The notes beneath the pieces are model-generated. The model was not told the DNA's origin. It was given only the letters and a program-made list of their open reading frames with translations, and did not search any database. DNA of 64,000 nucleotides from Naegleria lovaniensis (taxonomy: Eukaryota > Heterolobosea > Eutetramitea > Acrasida > Naegleriidae). The DNA lies in the NCBI RefSeq assembly GCF_003324165.1, contig NW_025407828.1:558001-622000 (forward strand). Reading direction: 5' to 3'. Every line of letters begins with the position of its first letter. Position 1 is the stretch's first letter. This document shows positions 50,260 to 61,273 of this stretch, one piece after another. A program made the position numbers and the translations under genes.

Positions 50260-50712
50260 ACAATATTCTTCAAACGACAAGCAAGTGAGAGAAGATCGGA
50301 ATGTTGATAATGACTAGTTGCGATTGGACACGACCCACCTGTTACTTGTTTTTTTCAAAAGGCTTATGATGGCTTTCAAACAAATTCTAAAAGGTGATGA
50401 AATTAATTTGAGAAATGGATGATGGGTAAGAGAGAGAGATGAAAGGATAATGAGAAGACGAGGCGATAATGATAACGATGGTAAACTTGAAAATGAATAA
50501 CGTGATTTTTCAAAAACAGGAAGAAGGTCAATCACGTTGATCCTCTTTACCTATTGAACTCTCAATCACGTGATGATCCTCTTTACCTATTGAACTCCAA
50601 TAGGACGCAGAAAACTCTTGGAAATTATCATAAAAAGTCAACAAATTTGGTTTTTTACAAGATCATACTTTTCCATACATACATGAACTCATACATGAAC
50701 AACTCACACTCA
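50260..50712. other. Intergenic region with a two-unit tandem repeat
   Basis: Apart from the promoter of the TPR gene, the stretch holds two head-to-tail copies of a 34-36 base unit (50528-50561 and 50562-50597). Each copy starts TCAATCACG and ends GATCCTCTTTACCTATTGAA plus CTC. The rest is AT- and GA-rich with nothing recognisable. It ends at the stop of the short-chain dehydrogenase gene. Confidence 0.6.
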
Positions 50713-51456
50713 TTACCAAGCCAATGGTTGTCCATTGTATTGAATGAAGGCTCCATTTTGAGTCTCTGGATTGAATTTTTCAATAACGTTAATAATACCA
50801 GAAACACCATTAGAAACACTCTCTGGAGCTTCCTCACCTCCCATATCAGTCTTTAACCAACCTGGATGAATGGAGAGAGCATAAACATCTTTCCAAGCAG
50901 TACTTTGAAGACGTGTTACCATGTTCAAAGCAGCCTTTGAAATAGTGTATCCAGTATAATTTGGATAGTAAGGTTGAGTGGCCAATTCAATAGAGCCCAA
51001 AATGGATGAAATATTAACAATGAGAGCTCCCTTCTCTAACAAGTGATTGTTATAGACTTTTTGAGAGAGCAATACAGGACCAACAGTGTTTGTTTCAAAG
51101 ATCTTGACCATATTATCCCGAGTACTTTCACTGATAGAATCTCCGACTTGAATGGTAATTCCTGCATTGTTGAAAAGAAGAGTAAACTTGAGAGACTTGT
51201 TACTGATGCGAGAGACGAGTGCATTGATGGAATCATCACTGGTAATGTCCAATTGATCAATGACCAAACGGTCCTTGTGTTGTTGTTGCAGTTCATTCAA
51301 TTGTTTGGCTTGGGAGGGATCTCTGCAAGTAGCATAGACGAGTTGAGTGGAGGATTTGTTGTTGAGCAGTTGTTTGACAAATTCTAGACCAATACCTCGG
51401 GAGGCTCCGGTAACTAGAACGGATTGGAGAAGATTGTTGGATGGAGAAGATGACAT
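50713..51456 (-). CDS. Short-chain dehydrogenase/reductase
   Basis: The 247-residue single-exon protein is a classical SDR. The cofactor loop is VTGASRGIG with an Arg after the second strand (ATCRDPSQ), which favours NADPH. NNAG lies in FTLLFNNAGI. The catalytic Ser is in IVNISS, and YTGYTISK gives the Tyr-x3-Lys pair. HPGWLKTDMGG near the C-terminus is typical of the C-factor/sniffer carbonyl-reductase-like group. It reduces a carbonyl compound in the cytosol. No targeting signal is seen. The substrate is unknown. Confidence 0.9.
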   Translation of the reverse strand: MSSSPSNNLLQSVLVTGASRGIGLEFVKQLLNNKSSTQLVYATCRDPSQAKQLNELQQQHKDRLVIDQLDITSDDSINALVSRISNKSLKFTLLFNNAGITIQVGDSISESTRDNMVKIFETNTVGPVLLSQKVYNNHLLEKGALIVNISSILGSIELATQPYYPNYTGYTISKAALNMVTRLQSTAWKDVYALSIHPGWLKTDMGGEEAPESVSNGVSGIINVIEKFNPETQNGAFIQYNGQPLAW

Positions 51457-51741
51457 TGCGTGTGTTTGGAACTGAGTTGTTGTATATGAGAGAGAGGTTG
51501 TTTCGAATTTTTTGTGTGTGAACGAAACCTAGGCCAGTTTTTAGCAACGAACAAGAGTGGATTGAGCGTCCTCACACGCATGTACAATTGTGACCCCATT
51601 CGTGATTCATGCGCATTTCCGAGTTGATGGTTGTAGTCTGTTTTCATGATTGCTTTTATTAAACAATTGTTGCAGAACGATCACTGAGAGCTTAGAAAAA
51701 TTATTGACTCTTCTTGAACATCAGATTTGACAGTATCGTAC

Positions 51742-51832
51742 GGTGAGATGGTCGAGCGGTCTAAGACGACACGTTAAGGTATGATTAATACCGTGTTCCG
51801 CAAGGGCGTGGGTTCAAATCCCACTCTCATCA
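51742..51832 (+). tRNA. trnL-AAG: tRNA-Leu(AAG) with an 11-base intron
   Basis: The class II fold has acceptor GGTGAGA/TCTCATC, D arm GGTCGAGCGGTCTAAG, anticodon stem ACACG/CGTGT, a long variable arm and T arm GTGGG-TTCAAAT-CCCAC. Between the stem halves lie 18 bases, TTAAGGTATGATTAATAC, instead of 7. Removing TATGATTAATA after position 37 leaves the loop TTAAGGC with anticodon AAG. The intron position is the canonical one. A T-run follows at 51834 as terminator. CCA is not encoded. Confidence 0.88.
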
Positions 51833-52028
51833 ATTTTTTTTTGTTGACGTGAATGTTCGCTGATTTTAGATTTTTTAAAATCCATCGTTGCTGCCTTTTG
51901 GTAAAGGTTGGTAGCAGCAACCATAAACTCTGCTGTACAGTACTTGTTCACTATGGATAGCAGTGGTTGTCACAGGTTCAATGTCCCTTCAATCAAAATG
52001 TCGAGTTCAAAAACAATAACCAAAAAAA

Positions 52029-53555
52029 ATGTTCAACATGAACCGATTCAATCACTTGACCCTCTTTCCAGTTTTGAAACATTCCAACAACCTCATGCTC
52101 TCCGGAATGATAAAGAGGAATACAACAACTCTTTCATACAGCATCACACTGATTTCAAGAGAAGAAAAACGCACAAAACCACACTTTTTCAACAGCGGAG
52201 GTGGTATTCGGAACAACTATGAACAGCATTGGAACAGTAATACTCGACAAGGCTTTGATGGAATGGAACGAACATTTTCCAGTGTTCCAGTCATGAACAA
52301 AAAAACTGGATATTTAGATCGGAAGGAAAAGAAACATCTCTCTCGCAATGCTAATGCTTCCTTCTCGAGTCATTCAGATAGGAGAAGGAATTCTTCGTAC
52401 CGTGAAGAATATGATCCATTCAAGCCTAAAGTGAGACCTCAATCCGATACAGCAATTCCTCTCAAACCTGTCCGAAATAAGTACATTACTGATGATATGG
52501 ATAAGGAATTTACTGATAAAAGTAATGAACAAAAGATTCAAGCTCCAAGCTTCTTTGCAAATCCAAAAGGAACAGAACAAGCTGTGAAAGCCACCAAGGA
52601 AAATGTTCAGAAATATATTGAGGAATATAAAAAGTCAAGAGGTCATCATCATCATTCTCATCGTTCTCATCACAAAGAAGAACATGCACAGAAAAAGGCA
52701 CCTTCTTTCAAGCATGGCCATCAGGATGTTCGTGAGGAAGTTACACCAGTGGACAAGAATATTCGAGCAATGTCCAATTTAGATGCAAAGCTTTCATCTT
52801 TTTTGAATGAGGCAACGGTTATGGAGATTGATGAAAATGTGGACATGGAATCATTGGTAGCAACAGATAGACTCAAGCATATTGAAGAGTTACTTGAACA
52901 AACAGAAAATGCTGATTTTGACAAAATAACCGCCCCCAAATTGAGTGATGAGGAAAATAGAAGTAGACTTGGTCATCTATACTTTGCAACCATTGCAGAA
53001 TATATTGAAGAATGTTTACTTGAGAAATTGAAACATCAAGATAAGATGACCGATGAAGAGTATTATCGATATCTCAGTTTAGAGAGGCCGTACATTACGA
53101 GCGTGAACATTTCACCAGATTATCGAACTGTGACACTTAATTATAAACTATTGATACGAGAAGAAATTGATGAAATGAACGAACAAGCCTATGAAAGAGA
53201 TCGCCAAATTCTTGAGAAGGTTTTCCATGAGGAATTTGCGGCACAAGCCCTTAACAAATTCATTCATTACCAACGTGATGTGTTGAATGATTTTGAAATT
53301 TCTCAACACATGAAATTGAGCTATAAGGGAACAATGATGTATGTTCCAACTATATTTGACGAAAAACCACTTCCTGCAGAGCCAGGAAAACGAAGACAAC
53401 ACATTAATCCATATGCAGACATGCCTCATTTCACACAACAACCATTTTCTGGGGAGAAACTTTTCGCAAAACTAGAAGAGCTTGGAATTGCTGTGCCAGA
53501 AGACGGACCAGTGAATTTCAAAATGCCTCACAAATCTTCAAAGAAGAAGAAGTAA
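52029..53555 (+). CDS. RbfA-like ribosome-binding factor, probably mitochondrial
   Basis: The 508-residue protein starts at the ATG at 52029. The first 60 residues are rich in Arg, Ser, Asn and Leu with almost no acids (FNMNRFNHLTLFPVLKHSNN), as in a mitochondrial presequence. A basic, Ser/His-rich low-complexity region runs to about residue 230. Residues 310-430 carry the only fold I can suggest. RPYITSVNISPDYRTVTLNY matches the strand pair of RbfA (the usual V-x-V-S-P-D-x-x-x-A pattern). LNKFIHYQRDVLNDFEIS and a later P-x-x-x-D (VPTIFDE) match the helix and last strand. RbfA helps mature the small ribosomal subunit. The assignment is moderate because the family diverges strongly in mitochondria. 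The long N-terminal extension is unusual. Confidence 0.6.
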   Translation: MFNMNRFNHLTLFPVLKHSNNLMLSGMIKRNTTTLSYSITLISREEKRTKPHFFNSGGGIRNNYEQHWNSNTRQGFDGMERTFSSVPVMNKKTGYLDRKEKKHLSRNANASFSSHSDRRRNSSYREEYDPFKPKVRPQSDTAIPLKPVRNKYITDDMDKEFTDKSNEQKIQAPSFFANPKGTEQAVKATKENVQKYIEEYKKSRGHHHHSHRSHHKEEHAQKKAPSFKHGHQDVREEVTPVDKNIRAMSNLDAKLSSFLNEATVMEIDENVDMESLVATDRLKHIEELLEQTENADFDKITAPKLSDEENRSRLGHLYFATIAEYIEECLLEKLKHQDKMTDEEYYRYLSLERPYITSVNISPDYRTVTLNYKLLIREEIDEMNEQAYERDRQILEKVFHEEFAAQALNKFIHYQRDVLNDFEISQHMKLSYKGTMMYVPTIFDEKPLPAEPGKRRQHINPYADMPHFTQQPFSGEKLFAKLEELGIAVPEDGPVNFKMPHKSSKKKK

Positions 53556-53619
53556 ATTATTGCTCCAATTTTTAGAATCATTATGAAACTAAATCTGAAA
53601 TTAAATAAAAAAATAAAAA

Positions 53620-54918
53620 ATGAGTCCACACGAAAGTACAAAGAAATCGCAATCTTCTTCCTCGTCATCATCATCAGCTTCATCGGGGAAGAAGCCATCT
53701 AAATATCATATCAAGAACAAAAGACATCAACAACATCAATCTGCCCGAAGTAATAAGCATTTTATGATTACAGGGCAAATGTCGGGAACCGGCTTTCGTA
53801 GAAGAATTGCTACCGTGAATGATGAAGAAGTGGATCAGGAAGAACTTTTGGCCATTCAACAAGAGGAGCAAATGAAAAGATTGAAATATGGAAAGAGACA
53901 GCTGTTAGACAACTCATTCAGATTCAAAACCGAAGAGGAAGATGAGGACGAAAAAACTCCACAAGCTGAAGAAAAGAAAATGAAAGCAAAATTACAACAT
54001 GAATTGAATAGAATGGAAAAGGAAACAATGATGATGATATCAAACAGTGTTACTTTGACTCAGACATTTGGATCTGCAACGTCAAGAGGCTTACTCGAAT
54101 GGGAAGAAACTGAAAAGGAGGATTATTCAACAACATATGATACAATTATGAGAACCTTGTTTTATTTGGATCAAGCAGAGCTAGCCAAGCAAATTAAAAA
54201 TCCACAAATTTCGTTGGAAGAACGATTAGATTTGATAGATATTTGTGGACGAACAGAAAGTACATTGCCAACAATGGAGAATAATCATATTCATGAAACA
54301 TTTGACAATCAATCAACGAAAAAGGATTTTATACCGATTGGACAATTTTTGAGCGGAGCCATTGATGTGACATCAATGGAGAGAAATGACCATGTTCAGT
54401 ATACTGACGATGATGAAGCCTCTCTCTCAGATGATGACGAAACACAAGAAAAAATACCTTCCTTTGAGAATGTGGACAATATTGAACATGTGGAAGGAGT
54501 CACGATTGGTTCTTCAGATGATGTAAATGCATGCAATATTATAGAGATGAAAGAGCAAACACCAATAGACATTTTAGATGAAATTGTTCAAGAATCAGAG
54601 AAGCCAAGTGTCACGCAACGGAACAACATGGTATTGAATACATCCACGCCCACAATTAGCTCAACCAAATCTGAACCTGTAAAAATCATTGACACAGCTG
54701 ATGATGTACTGGATGACCTTCTTTCCCTTTCTCAAAATACTCCATCCAATGTATCTCCTTCAATTACCAACATTTTTACACAGAGTAATAATACTCGCTC
54801 AACAACGGTCATTAAGACTGTATCTACTGAAACTCCTAAACCAACAAATCTACCAGTTACACCACCCAAAGAAGAAACCAAAGAATTAGATGAGTGGCTT
54901 GATGATTTAATTAATTGA
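53620..54918 (+). CDS. Acidic, mostly disordered protein with C-terminal WLDD motif
   Basis: The 432-residue single-exon protein starts at the ATG at 53620. A Ser-rich and basic N-terminus (KKPSKYHIKNKRHQQHQ) leads to a region with helices (EEVDQEELLAIQQEEQMKRL and KAKLQHELNRMEKETMMM) that look like short coiled coils. The middle is acidic (DDDEASLSDDDE). Two Asp/Leu clusters, ADDVLDDLLSL and the extreme end ELDEWLDDLIN, resemble acidic adaptor-binding or degradation-type motifs. I do not recognise the family. It lies 64 bases downstream of the RbfA-like gene on the same strand; that closeness is normal for this compact genome and need not mean a shared role. Confidence 0.6.
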   Translation: MSPHESTKKSQSSSSSSSSASSGKKPSKYHIKNKRHQQHQSARSNKHFMITGQMSGTGFRRRIATVNDEEVDQEELLAIQQEEQMKRLKYGKRQLLDNSFRFKTEEEDEDEKTPQAEEKKMKAKLQHELNRMEKETMMMISNSVTLTQTFGSATSRGLLEWEETEKEDYSTTYDTIMRTLFYLDQAELAKQIKNPQISLEERLDLIDICGRTESTLPTMENNHIHETFDNQSTKKDFIPIGQFLSGAIDVTSMERNDHVQYTDDDEASLSDDDETQEKIPSFENVDNIEHVEGVTIGSSDDVNACNIIEMKEQTPIDILDEIVQESEKPSVTQRNNMVLNTSTPTISSTKSEPVKIIDTADDVLDDLLSLSQNTPSNVSPSITNIFTQSNNTRSTTVIKTVSTETPKPTNLPVTPPKEETKELDEWLDDLIN

Positions 54919-55003
54919 GACAGCATGACTTGAGAAAATGTGCTGTTCATTGCGAATGTCGAATCTCATTGGAATCTCCTTTCACGCACGGTATTAGCTC
55001 ACC

Positions 55004-58000
55004 TTAAAGTTCTGTATCTTGTTGAATGAGCAAATAAATTTCTTCTAAACTTTTTCTAATTTCAGTAAATGTTGGTCTTGACAAAGGTTGAGAGGACCAT
55101 GCACGTTCTACCACACTGAAATACATCAAAATACTTTGTGGTAAATTTCTCAACGACTTTCTCTCACTCAATGGCATGTATTCCTGTATCCATGTCAGCA
55201 CTTGCTCTTCGGTGCTGAAAGGAATGGTAGGTCTTTTTCCCTGAAGTACCAATTGTGGAATGTTGAAACAATGATTCGAATAATCGCTTGAACTTGTGCC
55301 AACACTATTGAGTGGAGAAAGCTTACTAGCATTGGAAACAAAGGGAGTTTCCTCAAAAAACACTTCGTGCAAAATGATTCCAAAACTATACACGTCGAGT
55401 TTGGTGTAATAATCGACTCGTTCTTGCTTGCTCATGTTGCTCATGAATTGTTCCGATTGAGGATCCAATAGTTCAGGTGCCTTTTGTTGCAATTGCGAAC
55501 ATGTGTTAACAACAACAAAAATCCAAACACAATGTACCTACCATATAAAACAATGTTCCCAAATTCATGGTAAATGCACTTTGCATGGCAGTGGTTGTAT
55601 TGGCCACCGTTCGACTAATTCCAAAATCACAAATTTTGGCTTCAAAATGAGAATCCAATAAAATGTTTCCAGGTTTCTTTTACAACAATTAATGTATGAG
55701 CATCTCACTCACACATATATATTTGGAAATTAATGTGAAACTTACCAAATCTCTATGAATAACTCTTGGTGTCATTCCATGTAAATATTCCATTCCTTTA
55801 GCAGTTCCGATGAGAATAAAAAGTTTTGTTACCAAACTCAGAGGTTCCAATCCTTGTTTGCTTTTTGAAATAATTTTGTCTAAGGATCCTTTCGAAAGAA
55901 ATTCTGTAACCATATACTTGCTATCAGAAGTCAGACAAATTCCATAAAAAGTCACTATATTGGCATGTCTTAACGAACTCACTAGTGAAACTTCCTTTTC
56001 AAATTCTTCATCCATTTCCTCTCGGTCGGATGCTTTTAACAATTTAATGGCAACATCCACCTTGTTCCATAATTTTCCTTTATAGACAACACCAAAACCA
56101 CCAGCTGCCACTTTCTTTTCAATTTCGATATGTTCAATTGGAATGATAAAGGAAGGTTTTTGTTTCTGTTGATGACGAGAAGGTGAATGATGATGATGAT
56201 CACTACTTGTTGTACCTAATAATGGTTTGTGGAGAGAAGAATTTTCTGTATGATCATGCATCTCTTCATCCATTCCAAATATGATCCTCTTGTCAATAAT
56301 CTTTTTTTCAATATTTTTTTCAGCTCTTTCCTTTTCTTGTAATAACTTGAATTTCTTAATAATATAAAAAGCACACATAATGATTGAAATACCAATAATA
56401 ATGCCTCCAATGAGAAATACAATTCCAACAGGAACCACAATGCCAATTAACAATGCTTGATCAATTTTGTCATTTTTCACACAAATGTAAACAGTTTTGT
56501 CCTTGAAAACCTCTCTCTGAAGCAATCATTCCTTGTGGACACGGTATGACATGGACAGAAATCCATGTTGGTAATAGAATGTTTTCAGGTAAAATGGAAA
56601 TATTTTGTGAAGTTGAAAAATTTTCTGTCGATACTTGTTTCAAGTTGAGAGTGATGATCGATCCATTTAAGGAGAAGTCTAATAAAAATTGATTGGAATT
56701 GATTAATTGAAGTGAAAATAGTTGAGTTTCAAGAGGAGTCCATCTATGGAATATATCTGTTGCATGGACAGAAATGGAAATATTTTGTCCTGGATAAACT
56801 GTTTTTGGTAAAAGTTCTGTAACTGTAAATTGTTGAATCGTGGAGGCCATATCATTACCAAATATTTTCGCATGATTATTGATAAATTTGACACTCTTAG
56901 TCTCGATCAAATCATTAACGTTCTTAATATTTGAAAAATAGAGTGCACCACCTGCATTCAACGCTTGATTGTTTTCAAAAATACTCTCACGAATCAGACA
57001 TGGATGAATGACATCTGGCATGTTCGGTTGTTGATGGATAAATATGGCTCCACCTCTCAATGCACTATTATTCGAAAAGTAAGCTTTTAAAGATGTACAT
57101 TTTGGAGAAGATAAATATATAGCTCCTCCACTTCCCATAATTCCCATCGTGTTGGTTTGAATCAACGAATTTGTGAGCACTCGATTATTGTCAAAACGTG
57201 AACCTGTCAAACTCAAATCTGCTCGAATTAATCCATCAATAGCCACAGCACCTCCTCGTATTCTTGCTGTATTATTTATGAATGTGTTGTGCTCCAAAAT
57301 TAACACATAGGCAGCTGTCATGAAAATTGCTCCTCCCACGTCATGACAATAGTTATTTTCAAACATATTTCCAGTAATGTTTGTCATGGACCCTCCAAAC
57401 ACATATTGAGATTTTGACATTCCAAGAGAGCATGATCCTCCTCGTGTGAAGGACCAACCATTTCTGAAAGTATTATTATAAATATGAATATTGGCATGAG
57501 AGTGAATGAGTAGATCATTTCCATGTAAACCATAATTCGAGTCAAAATAAGAATGTTTCAAACTAAAAGATATTAAATCTTCTATAGTAATAATATTTAA
57601 AGTGCTGGAAACTGTACTTTGAACTCTATTATTAGTAACTTGTAAATTCTCCAATTCGAGTGAAGTGACATCTCGACAATGCAACCACGTGTACTGCAAT
57701 CCATTGACTCTACAATTCTTAATTTGAACATGATCCAATCTCTCTAATGAAAATAAACCAGCATCGAGCATGATGTATGATAAAAACTGTGAATTGGAAA
57801 CGAATAATTGAATGACACCTCTCATGTAGAAGGTAAATCGTTGTGCTACATAGATCATTCGATCGATACGAACACTTTCAACATTGGTAATCTTACAAAA
57901 TAATCCATCGTGGATGACATAATCGATCATTTCAACCTTTTCAGAATTTTCAAAACTAAACGTGGTCATGAGTTGTTTTTGAATGACGTTGGATAACGTA

Positions 58001-58890
58001 ATCGTTTTCATGAACGAACACATGACTAGAGTATTTTCAATGGTTACATTTTGAAAAGTTAAAGAATGTGAAAAGGTCCAAGATTTGAAAGAATCCATTG
58101 TGGACATTTGCGAATCAGCTGAGGCACTTCCACACACATCTCGATACACTTGTTGAATACTTTCAACGAATTGAGCAAGAAGAAAGACACTATTGACAAT
58201 ATTGCAATTCGTGAAACGCATCTCAATGGGTGTGCATGAAAAAATGTACAAGGTTTGTGCATTCAAAAAAGAAAAATCCAAAAGTGAAATATCACTTCGA
58301 TTGAAGGGAAGATCCTTTGAACATTGAACTTGAGGATACATTCCAGTCACATTATTGGGCACGCCCACAAATTTGAATGAATATTCAATGGTGTGTCGAG
58401 GAGGTGTCATGAAATCTGCAAAACAAAAATTAAATTCATCATTCATGATATAAAATTGAACAGAGATGTTGGAAGTGAGATTGGAGGGAATGCTCATGGA
58501 AATATTTCGTAACTCCAATTGATCATTCAATTGTTGAAATGCTTTTAACAATGAAGGACATGCTTGTGAAGGAGAGCTTCCACAATGTTGTTGTTCATGG
58601 ATTGGATTGAAAGTGTCCACATAGAACGTAAATGAATATTCATTGTTTTGAAAAGATTCAGTGAAGGACCTTTGATGCACAGGTCTAAATGGAGGAGTTG
58701 TTCTTTGGTTATAATTATGGTGGAATGGGATGGAAATAGGGTTGGGAATTAATTTGTTGATGATGTTAGTGTGAAAGTCGTTGTTGTTGATGTTATTATT
58801 GTTGATGATCGTGGCATGAGATCCAAGTGGAACAATATTGAACAATAGCCACAAGCTAATCAATAAAATCATGTGTTGTGACAGCAGCAT
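55004..58890 (-). CDS. Receptor-like kinase with beta-helix ectodomain (TKL type)
   Basis: The ATG at 58890 opens a signal peptide (ILLISLWLLFNIVPLGSHA). The ectodomain (about 740 residues) is a right-handed beta-helix with repeated FxNN and GGAI-type units (GGAIFM, GGAVAI, GGAIYL, GGAIFI, GGALYF), like Chlamydia Pmp proteins. One membrane segment (ALLIGIVVPVGIVFLIGG and on) precedes a kinase. Its loop is AAGGFGVVYKG, with Lys in DVAIKLL, HRDL-KPGN, CDFG and M-APELL. Introns lie at 55677-55745 (GTAAGT) and 55481-55541 (GTAGGT), and both joints fall inside these motifs. Near 56480 the frame shifts by one base within an A5 run (CLHLCEK* against KNDKIDQALLIG). With that base removed the protein has about 1251 residues. 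HRDLKPGN marks a Ser/Thr or dual-specificity TKL kinase. The ligand is unknown. Confidence 0.8.
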
Positions 58891-59119
58891 GTTTGGTGTG
58901 AATTTTTTAAGAGTTTGGATTTTTGAACTGTTCGCATAAAAAGACAAACTTGGAAATTGTGATATCAATGTTACTGAAACACCAATGCAGGTTTACAGAG
59001 AGGAGCTTGTGCTACAATTTCCTCAAAGTTGTTAAGGCCTAGCATCAATGAATCTGAGTTGTTGTTTTTTAAAAATTATAAATTCATTCATGCAGATGTG
59101 ATAAACCATCACTCATCGT

Positions 59120-61052
59120 TTAAAGTCCTGATTTTGCTCGTTGATAACTTTCCTTCTTCAAATCTTGCAATGCTTGTCGTTTTTCTTCCATCTTTGCCTT
59201 AGATCGTGCAATCAAAAATCCAAAGAAAAAGAAAATGACACTAAATGCCAATATCGACCACAAGAAAAGAATACTAATCTTGAGTCCGTTTTTCTTTCCA
59301 ATATAATCTGCAAACCAACCCATTGCATAGGGTGAAGGGAAGTCGCCAATGGCATGAATGACGAAAATTTGGAAGCTCATACTGTAATTTCTAAGGTTTG
59401 TTGACACCACTGACAAAAAGGCAACATTTACAGGACTTGTAATGCTAAAAATGAAAAACTCGGCCATAAACAGCAAAATAAAATAGACAGCAATAATGTC
59501 CGTCGAAAAGGCACCAAACCCAATCAAGAGTGCAATAAAAATAAAGATTGCACACAACATTAATCCTCTAGCACTTCCAGCCATTCCCTTACTTCCTCCA
59601 ATTTTGTCCAACACAATACCTCCAGTAATAGAGCCCACAATTCCTGTAACAACACTCACAGCAGAGAAGGCCAAGCTTGCTGCATACATTGGGATGTGGA
59701 GAGTTTTAGAAACAAGAGTGGGACCCCAAAATGCAAGAGCACCAATCACAAAGGTATACATGGTATAGCCCATCAATGCAAACATGTAAACTGGATTCTT
59801 AACTAGATGATAAATAGCTTGGAATAAATGGTAGTGTCTATCTTCCTCTGGTGCGTTTCCATCAGCAGCTTGACTCGTCACATCGGTTTCGCTCAGCACT
59901 GCAACACTGGCTTGACTCTCAGAATTTTCAAGACTGCTGACTTGAGAGCTACTTTCCTCTCTCTTTTCCAAAAGTGAATTATTCTCACCTAAAATACGTT
60001 CACTTTCTTCTCGTTCAATTCTGTCTTTTCTGTATTGATCTGATGGAGGGATCATCAAGAGAAGAAGGGCGAAGGGAACAATTGCAATTCCCTCTCCAAT
60101 GAATACAACGGTCCAATCCAAGAAGGAAGCAATAAGACTGCTCACACCATACCCTAATGCAACACCAACAGGCATGGCCAAATAGAAAATACCCATATAG
60201 ATCGTTCTGTATTTGGCTGGAGCTACATCGTCAAGTAAGGTCGGAGCGACTGGTGCGTAGGCAGCTTCACCGACACCAACCAAGCAACGACATGCAGCCA
60301 ATAAAAAGAATCCAGTTTTATCACTGATAATTCCTGTGAATCCACACAAGATTGTTAAACATGCCCATATTACTAGTCCAATAAACATGACAAACTGTGA
60401 ATTATTACAATGTAGTAGTGTCATGATATCGTTATACATAGGTCAATAAATAATTGCATTCAATATTGAAAAAGTGAGACGGGTCAATAGTATGAATGCA
60501 TTCATGAAACATGTCTCGCTTTGAATAATATATGAAAATTACCTTTAGAGGAATTTTAACAGCTAACTGTGCAAAAATTGGACCAAATATCATATATCCC
60601 ACCATAAAAGCCGATCCGAGTCCACCCTGCTCACTTTTAGACAGGTCCCACTTCTTTTCTAATTTATCAAGAATACCCTGTATGTTAGAATATTCAAAAT
60701 AGTTCAATTTTGAAGTGATAAAAATCGTTATCGTTCATTTGAAAAACATGGTTCGATTCCGATCAAGTTTGATGACATAAAATAACATCCAACAAATCAC
60801 GTGAATAGTCCATACATCGTTTCATTCAATGATTTATACCACACCCATTATCGTCATCAGGATGAATCAACATCATTATGAAAATCAACCTACAGAAACT
60901 ACTCCTCTATCAAAATAAATAAATAAATTCAAAATGACCAAGTAGCCGAGCAACACCTTGGGTCCGAATACTCTTCTTCCAAATCTATTGTATCGGTCCA
61001 CAAATCGGGAGAGAGCCTCTTTGACCCGTAGCAACGATTGTGGGAGTTGCAT
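59120..61052 (-). CDS. Spinster-family MFS transporter
   Basis: Three exons, 60894-61052, 60543-60677 and 59120-60394, give 522 residues. Introns are 216 bases (GTAGGT donor, CTAAC branch, ATACAG) and 148 bases (GTAATT donor, TTCACAG). The joints read YFDRGVVS-GILDKLEKKW and VKIPLK-FVMFIGLVIWACL. The first matches the D-R-x-x-x-x-G-V turn after helix 1 in Spns proteins. An in-frame stop just upstream fixes the start. Twelve membrane segments are visible. CRCLVGVGEAAYAPVAPTLL in helix 4 is the Spinster signature. A loop of about 70 residues with Ser/Glu runs separates the halves. Spns proteins export lysolipids or sphingolipids from lysosomes or cells by proton- or ion-coupled transport. The substrate here is unknown. 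Confidence 0.88.
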
Positions 61053-61273
61053 TTTTTATGATTGGAGTCTGGCCACGACGGAGCTTGAATTTGGAACGAA
61101 AGTTGAATTGAATTGAGGTAACCATGATCCAAGACGAAGATCAATTTTAGGACCACCCTCGACAAAGGCTTTTTTTGTTGTCAGGCTCATGAGATAGTGT
61201 TTGGTGATCTTTCCTTAATGCAAGCTCAATGAAAGAACAAGACAAAATCGCCCAATGTTTATAAATTGTAGAT

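Noticed and set aside
51908-52222. 104-codon frame overlapping the RbfA-like gene start
   Set aside because: Its sequence is the out-of-frame reading of the leader; the other frame continues into a 508-residue protein.
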